From contig NZ_CP032157.1 in NCBI RefSeq assembly GCF_003555545.1, positions 7,258,546 to 7,322,545 of the forward strand: a stretch of 64,000 bases of DNA. Reading direction: 5' to 3'. Position numbers and translations under genes: made by a program. The notes beneath the pieces were generated by a model. That model made no database searches. It was not told where the DNA came from and saw only the letters and a list, made by a program, of their open reading frames with translations. The stretch comes from Paraflavitalea soli (GTDB lineage Bacteria; Bacteroidota; Bacteroidia; Chitinophagales; Chitinophagaceae). This document shows, in pieces, positions 56,645-64,000 of this stretch. Numbering within the stretch: the first letter of the stretch is position 1; every line of letters begins with the position of its first letter.

Positions 56645-59600
56645 ATGCCATTTCGTTCGTTACCCTTTTGGGTACTGCTCATTGCAGTACGCGGCTTTTC
56701 TCAGGTGCCTGAATCACCCCAGGCGCCGCCCTCTCCCAATGCCTTTGCATTTGACCAGGTAAAGAAGGTGCCTGTATATCATTTTACAGGACTGCCTACG
56801 TTGCAGATACCGCTGAGTCAAACCACGTACAAGACTACCACCGTAAATATGGGCCTGAGTTATAATGCCAGCGGATTCAAACCCGATCAGCATGCATCGT
56901 GGGTGGGAACGGGCTGGTCGCTGCAAGTAGGCGGCGCCATCACCCGGCAGGTGAATGGGCTGCCGGATGAATATGCCTATACGATGTTCAACCAGGTGAT
57001 CCCCGGCCAATCGACCACCTATAACCTGGGCTGGCTCAAAAGAGACGTGAGTACCCCTTATACTTATGGACTGAATTTTTTAATGAACGGAGCGGGTCAC
57101 TGGGTGGATAAGAAGTTTCAGGCGGGGCTTCCGCACGAGTTCGTTAAATATCCCTGGCCTTTACCTTACCGGGGCAGTTATATGGGAGCCAGTTGTGTGA
57201 CCACAGACAGGTGGTATAATTTTAGTTTGCTGGTCAATGAAGTGGACCCCTACTACCCGGGCACCAGGGATGTACAGCGGGACGAATTCTCCTTCAACGT
57301 ATTTGGCTATTCGGGTAAATTTTACTTCAAGGACAGCAATGATATTGTAGTCGTATCGGATAAGAAATTCAGGGTGCAACGGGTGGCTCCTGAGATTCCT
57401 ATACCAGCTACCTTGCTACAGCCCAATGCCGATCCGCAGGCAGGTGCTACCTGTCCGCAATGGCTGCTGGGTATGTCGCCCTATAGCTCCAGCAACTACT
57501 ATCCCAAAACGCTGGCGGGATTTACCCTGCAGGCAGAGGACGGAACGCTGTTTACCTTTGGCAATTATGAACCTGGTCAGGATGCTATCGAATTTTCCAT
57601 CGGCGAAAACTATAAGCTGGGAACGGCAGGCTTTGGGCAGCAGAACTACACTGACTTCTGGATAGCCAATGCCTGGTATCTGACGACTGTACGATTTCCC
57701 GATGGGCGCTTGCTGTACCTCGACTACCAGCGCGATGAATATATCCGCACTATTTACAACAGTGAAATGACACTGGATGTGCAGCAGAACAGTCAGAGCC
57801 CGGGATGCGGCAATGCCAGTTCCGTAGCACCCATACCCGGCCAGATCACTGCCAGCAAGATCATATCGCCGGTATACCTCAAAAGGGTATTTGGTGACGT
57901 GGCGGAGTTCAACTTCACGTACAGCAACACCAACGAAAGTAATTTACTAACGGCCAATGCCGTGCAAAACTTCAAATGGAAAAAGCTGGATACGGTGGAA
58001 GTGAAGGATATGACGGGTATGCATTATAAATGGGCTTTTTCGTATGAACCATTAGCGAACTGGTCCCAGCGGTTGTTTTTGAATAAAGTAGAACGATTTG
58101 ATCCTGCCAACGTTTCCACAGGAGAACGGTACCTGTTTGAATACAATAACCACCTCACGCTTCCGGATTATAATGCCGGGGCCAATGACCACTGGGGCTT
58201 TTGGAATGGTACTGCCTCCGCTTCTGTAATGGGCAAGACCAATGGCCTGTTGGATACCCTGCGCAGTCCTTCTTTCACGCATACCCTGGCAGGGGTTTTA
58301 AAAAAGGTGATCTATCCCACAGGAGGCTATCGGGAATTTACCTATGAACAAAATAACTATCGCAAGAAAGTAAAAATGGAAAGGATGCTGGGAGTGGACA
58401 GTCTTGCTGCCAACTTTACCACGGGCGGTTTGCGGATTGCCAGCATCAGGACAGTCGATACAGTGACCGGGCAAGGCAATACGACACGTTATTTTTATGT
58501 ATCGGATTACAACCCTGCATTGACCTTCCTGCAAAACGCCGCACTGCCTTCCAGCGGAGTACGCAACAGTAATAGTTATGTATACCACTGGCAGGATGTG
58601 ATCGGACAGTTTTATGCGCCCTTCCCTACCTGCCTGCAAAACCTGAAGTTTAAAATATCTTCCAATCAACCCATGAATGCGCTGCTGGATGATTACCATG
58701 TGGGCTATAGTACCGTGGTGGAAGTGCGGCAGGACTCAGCCTATACGGTAAGGCGCTTTACCAACCATGACAACGGGCATGCGGATGACAGCCTGGTATC
58801 CAGCATAAATCCCTTTGCCTCCCCTTACCGGCGGTATTCTTCCCGCGCGCTGGAAAGAGGCAGGATCAGCTTTGAAGGCCAATATACCAGGACGGGTAAG
58901 CTGATCCAAAGCACAGAAACGGAATACACCATTGTGCCTGCCTACAGTGGCGGGCCAGCCAAAACTTTCCTGGATGCCTGGACGCTCAACATCATGGATG
59001 CTAATAATGGCAACGGCAGTGTATCGGCCTGGGAAGTAATACCGGTGAGTTATATTTTTTCGGATCAATACAAGGAATACACGTATGGATATTTGCCCGC
59101 CCGGGTGACCAACAAACTGTACCAGGACAATGGGGCGCAATCCATTACTACGGTGCAGGAAATGGAATACAACAGCCCTTCGCACTGGCAGGCGACAACG
59201 TTAAAAAACATGAACAGTAATGGTAAGGTTGCCCAGCAGGTAATCAAATATCCTGCGGACTATCCGTCAACCTTTGTCACCGACAGGTTGGTGAGTGCTT
59301 ATTGGTTAACAACCCCTATAGAAAAAATAAACCTGTTTAAAGATTCGGCTACCGGGCCCTTAAAAGTAAGGGGGGCTTTGTTGAGTGAGTTTGCACTCAA
59401 TCCCTTTAGTTCCGGCAACGCGTCTGTGCCGATGAATACGTACAGCTTACAGGTGGAAAGCCCCTTCCTGTATACTGCCATGACGAACACGGTACCGGTG
59501 ACCTACAGTTATCCGACCACTTCCGCCTGGACCAAAGACGCCCGCTACCGGCTCGATAAACATGTAAAGAAATATGATTCGCTCTTTAATGTATTGGAAG

Positions 59601-60286
59601 CGCATACGTCAGATGGTCAAAAGACCTGGGTGTATATGGGCTACCGGGGACTTAAAACGCTTGGCCTGCAAAGCGTAAGTACGGGCTCTTTCTGGAACCC
59701 GGCTTTTACCAGTTTTGAAACGCTCAGCGTAAGGGCTGCTTACGATTATGGGACTGTACAGATCATTCCCGATAATCCCTCCTGGATATTGATAGGCAAC
59801 CGCGACACAACGGTGGCCTTTACGGGTAAAAACTCGTTTGTGGGCAGGGTAAGGTATAACGGCACTTACATTACAGGTCGCATTCTGCTGGCCGCCCGGG
59901 CCAGTGGGGCCACGCCTACGCTGGAACGCTATGATCAGGGCAGCGGCACTTATATTCCCCTTACTACTGTCACGCCTACGCTGCTTGGGCAAAAAGACGG
60001 CTGGAAGATATGGCAATACAGCTACGGCAATGCAGGCATTCAGCTTGTGATCAATACCAATGGCAACCAGATAGACGAACTACGGATGGGAGCCAACTAT
60101 ACAGGTGACCTTACACATTTTTCCACGGTGACGTATGTGGGTAACCGCATGACGGAGAAGACAGACGCCCGCTATATGCGTATCCGGTTTGAGTACGACA
60201 AGATCGGCCGGCTGGCCAGGGTACGCGATGACAACGGCAAAATACTGGAGCAATACGAATACAAGTTCCGGATGCCCACCAATTGA
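56645..60286 (+). CDS. YD-repeat (Rhs-like) secreted protein, first of two
   Basis: 1213 residues with a signal peptide (1-19, ending GFSQ). The N-terminal part (about 35-400) is beta-rich and resembles the SpvB/TcB-like start of Bacteroidota Rhs proteins (VYHFTGLPTLQIPLSQTTYKTTTVNMGLSYNASGFKPDQHASWVGTGWSL spans its repeats). Scattered YD-type repeats follow, and the end reads IRFEYDKIGRLARVRDDNGKILEQYEYKF. No RHS core, DPxG motif or toxin domain closes it, so it is probably a shell or partner subunit of the next protein. It lies 6 bp after the preceding gene and 20 bp before the next, one operon. Confidence 0.8.
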   Translation: MPFRSLPFWVLLIAVRGFSQVPESPQAPPSPNAFAFDQVKKVPVYHFTGLPTLQIPLSQTTYKTTTVNMGLSYNASGFKPDQHASWVGTGWSLQVGGAITRQVNGLPDEYAYTMFNQVIPGQSTTYNLGWLKRDVSTPYTYGLNFLMNGAGHWVDKKFQAGLPHEFVKYPWPLPYRGSYMGASCVTTDRWYNFSLLVNEVDPYYPGTRDVQRDEFSFNVFGYSGKFYFKDSNDIVVVSDKKFRVQRVAPEIPIPATLLQPNADPQAGATCPQWLLGMSPYSSSNYYPKTLAGFTLQAEDGTLFTFGNYEPGQDAIEFSIGENYKLGTAGFGQQNYTDFWIANAWYLTTVRFPDGRLLYLDYQRDEYIRTIYNSEMTLDVQQNSQSPGCGNASSVAPIPGQITASKIISPVYLKRVFGDVAEFNFTYSNTNESNLLTANAVQNFKWKKLDTVEVKDMTGMHYKWAFSYEPLANWSQRLFLNKVERFDPANVSTGERYLFEYNNHLTLPDYNAGANDHWGFWNGTASASVMGKTNGLLDTLRSPSFTHTLAGVLKKVIYPTGGYREFTYEQNNYRKKVKMERMLGVDSLAANFTTGGLRIASIRTVDTVTGQGNTTRYFYVSDYNPALTFLQNAALPSSGVRNSNSYVYHWQDVIGQFYAPFPTCLQNLKFKISSNQPMNALLDDYHVGYSTVVEVRQDSAYTVRRFTNHDNGHADDSLVSSINPFASPYRRYSSRALERGRISFEGQYTRTGKLIQSTETEYTIVPAYSGGPAKTFLDAWTLNIMDANNGNGSVSAWEVIPVSYIFSDQYKEYTYGYLPARVTNKLYQDNGAQSITTVQEMEYNSPSHWQATTLKNMNSNGKVAQQVIKYPADYPSTFVTDRLVSAYWLTTPIEKINLFKDSATGPLKVRGALLSEFALNPFSSGNASVPMNTYSLQVESPFLYTAMTNTVPVTYSYPTTSAWTKDARYRLDKHVKKYDSLFNVLEAHTSDGQKTWVYMGYRGLKTLGLQSVSTGSFWNPAFTSFETLSVRAAYDYGTVQIIPDNPSWILIGNRDTTVAFTGKNSFVGRVRYNGTYITGRILLAARASGATPTLERYDQGSGTYIPLTTVTPTLLGQKDGWKIWQYSYGNAGIQLVINTNGNQIDELRMGANYTGDLTHFSTVTYVGNRMTEKTDARYMRIRFEYDKIGRLARVRDDNGKILEQYEYKFRMPTN

Positions 60287-60306
60287 TCCACTTCAAAACT
60301 TACTCC

Positions 60307-63300
60307 ATGCGCTATACAAGCAACTTCATTATAATGATCGGTCTTGCCTTGACGACTGGCCGGGCCAGTGGCCAGCAATCCACGCCCAACCCATACGGGG
60401 CTGCGCCGGTCAACTATGTTCGTACCTGGCAGGCCAAGGCGCCTATTGGTAATCCGGACAGCATTATCGCTGCCGGTTTACGGGAAGTAAAACAAACCAC
60501 GGTGTACGTAGATGGCCTTGGCCGCAACCTGCAAACGGTGGTAAAGAAAGGATCATTGCCTTATAACGATACGGCACGTGACCTTGTGAAAGGCCAGGTA
60601 TATGATGCGCAGGGGCGGCACAGCATCGACTACCTGTTGTTTGCCGCCAACAATACGGGCGGCAATACTTCGGTGAGTAACGGCGGATTCAAGCGCAATC
60701 CCTTTGCGCAGGAAGTGAGTTGTTACAACCAGCGGCTGGCGGGGCAGCCGGGTGAAACGAATGTGGGCGGCGGATCGCTGAACTGGGCTTATAACCAAAC
60801 GCTCTATGATGGCTCACCTTTGGACAGGACCACGCAATCACTGCCTGCTGGCATGAGCTGGGTGGGCAGCGGCAGGGGTATCCGCTCCAACTATTGGGTG
60901 AATACGGTTGCAGACAGTGTGCGGGCGTGGCAGGTGACGGATGTGGCCAATGACTGGGGTACTTACAACAGCACGGGCATGTATGCTGCGGGTATGTTGT
61001 ACAAGAACCTGACCACCGATGAGCAAGGCAAACAAACGATCGAATTCAAAGACAAGGCAGGCAGACTGGTACTGCGTAAAATGCAAACGACTGCCACGGC
61101 AGATGCGGGTACGGGCAGCGGTCACCAGGGATGGGCCTGCACTTATTATGTGTATGATGACCTGGATAATCTGCGGCTGGTAGTGCAGCCGGTGGGAGTG
61201 GAATTGCTGGCTGCAAACAGTTGGAATACGGCGGCGCTTTCCGGTGCCATCCTGGCGGAGCAATGCTACCGGTACGAATACAATTACCGGAAAATGATGA
61301 TCCGCAAAAAGGATCCCGGTGTTGGTGAGGTATGGCTGGTGTATGACGGGCGCGACCGGCTGGTACTGGTGCAGGATGCCAACTTACGAAGCGGCAGTCC
61401 TGCCAAATGGTTGTATACCTTGTATGATGAACTCAACCGGCCTGTTTCTACGGGGCTGTGGAATAACAATCAATTGATGACATACCATAAAGCAGCTGCG
61501 GAAAACAGCAGCAGCTACCCTAACCTTACGGGGGCCACGTATGAAGAACTGACGGTAACGCATTATGATGACTACGCGGGCCTGCCGGCCGGCTTTGCGG
61601 CTACCATGAGCAGCAGTAATATCAACAGCAATACGATCAATACCAATTATAATACCAGTCCGGAATATGCAGAACCGTTGACGCAAACGGTGAACCCCAG
61701 CGGCATGATCACCTGGACGAAGGTAAAAGTGCTGGGCACGGGGCAATACCTCTATGCCGTGAATTATTATGATGATAAGGCGCGGCTGATACAGGAGCAG
61801 GTGAGCAATGTCAGCGGCGCCATCAGCACCACTTCACGCCAATACAATTTTGCAGGGCAGGTGATCCGCACGGTGCAATTGCATAATAAAGATTATCCCA
61901 ATAGCATCCTGACGAACGTGTATAGCAAGCACAGTTATGATGACCTGGGCAGGATCATCAGTATTGGTCAAAAGATCAATATATCTTCCGGCCCTTATAA
62001 AACAATTGCTGAATATGGCTATGATGAACTGGGGCAACTGAAGGTGAAGAAAATGGGTACCCACCCGGTGACGGGCCAGGCGCTGGAAACACAGGATTAT
62101 GTATACAATGTGCGGGGCTGGCTGGTGGGCGCGAACCGGGGCTTTGCCACAGACACCAGTAATCAATCGCGTTATTTTGGATACGATATTGGGTATGACA
62201 ATGAAGGCCCGGCTATTTATGGTGCGGCGCATACGTTTGCCACCAAACGGTATGACGGAGGTATCGGCAGGGTGCTGTGGAAATCGGCGGGTGACCAAAA
62301 GATCAGGAAGTATGAAGCCAGTTATGACAACCTCAATCAACTGACGGGCGCCGCTTTTTACCAGTATAAGGGATCGGGTTTCACGCAGAGCGAACTGGAT
62401 TTTAGTGTAAGCGGTATCAGTTATGATGCCAATGGCAATCTTCAAAAAATGCTGCAAAAGGGCTGGAAGCCTGGCGGCACGGTATTGCTGGACAGTCTGC
62501 TGTACACCTATTACCCCCATAGCAACCGGCTCAGGAGTGTGCTGGATGGGGTAAATGATACCGCCACGCAATTGGGCGACTTCCGGTCTTCCACCAGTTA
62601 TATGGCGGCACTGGGCGGCACGAAAACAACCACCGCCACAGATTACCTATACGATGCCAACGGCAATATGAGCAAAGACCTGAATAAGGACCTGGGCTTT
62701 ATCCGGTATAACCATCTCAACCTGCCTGCGTATATCGCCTTACCGGGTAAGGGCACAATCAGCTACCTGTACGATGCCAGAGGGACCAAACTTCAAAAAA
62801 CAGTAGTAGATTCTACCGTGAGCCCGGTGCTCACCAGCACCACTTATTATGTTGACAATTTTGTGTATGAAAGCAGGGAACATGCGGTGGCGCAGCCGGA
62901 TGATGAGGTGCAGACGCAACAATTCTTTACCCACGCAGAAGGCCGTACCCGCTTTAAAGGCATTGATGGTTACAAGTACGATTATTTTGTGACCGACCAT
63001 CTGAATAATGTGCGGATGGTGCTTTCGGAAGAGCTGACCACCGATCCTTATCCCACGCTAACCCTGGAAGGAGCAGTAGGATCACCAGCAATAACAGCGC
63101 AGAATACTTATTGGGAAAATAAGACAGGCGCTTCCATCAATGTGGCTGCGGTGCGGAGCAGCAGGCCGGGGGCTTTTGGAGATACGAGTACGAACGGGCA
63201 ACAGGTGATGCTTGTACGTAAATCGACGGGCGCTATCGGCGCGGCCAAGCTGCTGAAGGTAATGAAAGGTGATCGCTGCCACATTTACCTGGAGTATTTC

Positions 63301-64000
63301 TATACCGCAGCCAATACCAATAATACCGGGGCTTCGGGTATTACTTCTTTGCTTACTTCATTTGCAAGCGCGCTAAGCGCCAGTCCGGGGGTGACGGACC
63401 TGCTGAAACCCGGCGCTGCTACCCTGTCCACTGCACTTGGTGGTAATGCCGCTTTGAGCGGCCTGCTGAATAGTGCGCCCAATACGAGCGGCAGCAACCA
63501 GGCGCCGAAAGCATATTTAAACGTACTCTTTTTCGATGAGCAGCTTCGGTTCGACCAGGCCGCCAGTCGGGTGTACCCCGTAGCCTATACGCCCAATACC
63601 AAGGGCGTTTTTGACAAGCGGCTGGCCAATGCCATCGAGGTGGGCAGGAACGGGTATGTGTACATCTATTTCAGCAATGAAAGTGATGAGCTGGTTTATT
63701 TCGATAATTTCATGCTCACCCACGAACATTCCCCGCTGCTGGAAGAAAACCACTATTATCCTTTTGGCCTGTCTATCGCCGCCCTCAGCAGCAAGAGCAT
63801 TGGCAAAACACCTAACCGGTATGGTTACAATGGCAAGGAGAAACAATCGCGGGAACTGGGCCGCAAAGGCGGGCTGGAATGGTATGATTACGGCTCGCGA
63901 ATGTATGATCCCCAAACGGGCCGCTGGCCCAGCCCGGACCCCAGCGCTTCTTCCTACAACTGGCTATCACCTTATAACTATGGTTTCAACAACCCTTTGC
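60307..64000 (+). CDS. RHS repeat protein with DUF6443-type N terminus (3' end outside window)
   Basis: The frame is open from the ATG at 60307 to the window end (1231 codons) without a stop. A signal peptide (about 1-22) leads to VNYVRTWQAKAPIGNPDSIIAAGLREVKQTTVYVDGLGRNLQTVVKKGS, the DUF6443 opening of Bacteroidota Rhs proteins, read across several strands. YD repeats run through the middle (YVYDDLDNLRLVVQP, YDDLGRIISI, YDANGNLQKML, YLYDANGNMSKDLNK). The conserved core begins HYYPFGLSIAAL and reaches YDYGSRMYDPQTGRWPSPDP, then YNYGFNNPL, just where variable C-terminal toxin domains normally start. That domain and any immunity gene lie beyond the window. Confidence 0.88.
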   Translation, partial: MRYTSNFIIMIGLALTTGRASGQQSTPNPYGAAPVNYVRTWQAKAPIGNPDSIIAAGLREVKQTTVYVDGLGRNLQTVVKKGSLPYNDTARDLVKGQVYDAQGRHSIDYLLFAANNTGGNTSVSNGGFKRNPFAQEVSCYNQRLAGQPGETNVGGGSLNWAYNQTLYDGSPLDRTTQSLPAGMSWVGSGRGIRSNYWVNTVADSVRAWQVTDVANDWGTYNSTGMYAAGMLYKNLTTDEQGKQTIEFKDKAGRLVLRKMQTTATADAGTGSGHQGWACTYYVYDDLDNLRLVVQPVGVELLAANSWNTAALSGAILAEQCYRYEYNYRKMMIRKKDPGVGEVWLVYDGRDRLVLVQDANLRSGSPAKWLYTLYDELNRPVSTGLWNNNQLMTYHKAAAENSSSYPNLTGATYEELTVTHYDDYAGLPAGFAATMSSSNINSNTINTNYNTSPEYAEPLTQTVNPSGMITWTKVKVLGTGQYLYAVNYYDDKARLIQEQVSNVSGAISTTSRQYNFAGQVIRTVQLHNKDYPNSILTNVYSKHSYDDLGRIISIGQKINISSGPYKTIAEYGYDELGQLKVKKMGTHPVTGQALETQDYVYNVRGWLVGANRGFATDTSNQSRYFGYDIGYDNEGPAIYGAAHTFATKRYDGGIGRVLWKSAGDQKIRKYEASYDNLNQLTGAAFYQYKGSGFTQSELDFSVSGISYDANGNLQKMLQKGWKPGGTVLLDSLLYTYYPHSNRLRSVLDGVNDTATQLGDFRSSTSYMAALGGTKTTTATDYLYDANGNMSKDLNKDLGFIRYNHLNLPAYIALPGKGTISYLYDARGTKLQKTVVDSTVSPVLTSTTYYVDNFVYESREHAVAQPDDEVQTQQFFTHAEGRTRFKGIDGYKYDYFVTDHLNNVRMVLSEELTTDPYPTLTLEGAVGSPAITAQNTYWENKTGASINVAAVRSSRPGAFGDTSTNGQQVMLVRKSTGAIGAAKLLKVMKGDRCHIYLEYFYTAANTNNTGASGITSLLTSFASALSASPGVTDLLKPGAATLSTALGGNAALSGLLNSAPNTSGSNQAPKAYLNVLFFDEQLRFDQAASRVYPVAYTPNTKGVFDKRLANAIEVGRNGYVYIYFSNESDELVYFDNFMLTHEHSPLLEENHYYPFGLSIAALSSKSIGKTPNRYGYNGKEKQSRELGRKGGLEWYDYGSRMYDPQTGRWPSPDPSASSYNWLSPYNYGFNNPL

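Noticed and set aside
1-64000. Insertion sequences, prophage or integrative elements
   Set aside because: No transposase, integrase, recombinase or phage structural gene was found, and no long terminal inverted repeats around gene groups.

Overview
The window looks like a chromosomal segment of a Bacteroidota bacterium, most probably of the family Chitinophagaceae. The evidence is a SusC/SusD pair with an ECF sigma factor and FecR anti-sigma factor, several exact Bacteroidota promoters (TTTG or TTG, about 20 bp, then TAnnTTTG), a propeller/Y_Y_Y sensor kinase, many lipoproteins and outer-membrane proteins, few Shine-Dalgarno sequences, and two Rhs-like surface proteins of the Bacteroidota type. 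No insertion sequence, phage, integron or CRISPR array was seen.

Layout. 1-9.4 kb is mostly housekeeping: the end of an M1 peptidase, a DUF1801 protein, a NarL-type response regulator with a candidate small RNA beside it, rsmG, a glycosyltransferase, tgt, a secreted hydrolase, lptF/lptG and a mitochondrial-type citrate synthase. 9.4-11.9 kb holds a membrane TPR/helix-turn-helix regulator, a small membrane protein and a LytTR protein. 11.9-20.3 kb is a complete recD-recC-recB operon. 20.4-28.8 kb has a DHFR-like reductase divergent from a DJ-1/AraC regulator, a class III cyclase, a large hybrid sensor kinase and a clostripain-like (C11) peptidase whose start codon directly abuts that of the kinase. 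29-37.6 kb contains an MFS exporter/LysR pair, a PQQ dehydrogenase, an acyltransferase, an AraC/FAD-monooxygenase pair and tRNA-Ala. 38-47 kb is a nutrient-uptake locus: ECF sigma, FecR, SusC with an STN signalling domain, SusD and a FAD oxidoreductase with a C-terminal beta domain. 47-55 kb has a methyltransferase, a gene remnant, a BtuB-like receptor divergent from an outer-membrane barrel protein, and a run of very small genes. 55.2-64 kb is an Rhs/YD-repeat locus that runs off the window.

Intergenic DNA is unusually structured. Three copies of one hairpin with conserved G-U wobble pairs lie after plus-strand genes. Degenerate short-period tandem arrays recur between genes: 7 bp units at 4.2, 20.4, 31.5 and 38.7 kb, 8 bp units at 7.7, 10.0 and 20.4 kb, and 11 bp units at 10.0, 37.9 and 50.3 kb. 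The 50.3 kb array keeps 16 units in exact 11 bp register between two divergent outer-membrane genes. These arrays, and the response regulator/small RNA pair that share one 25 bp upstream element, are the signals least explained by standard annotation.
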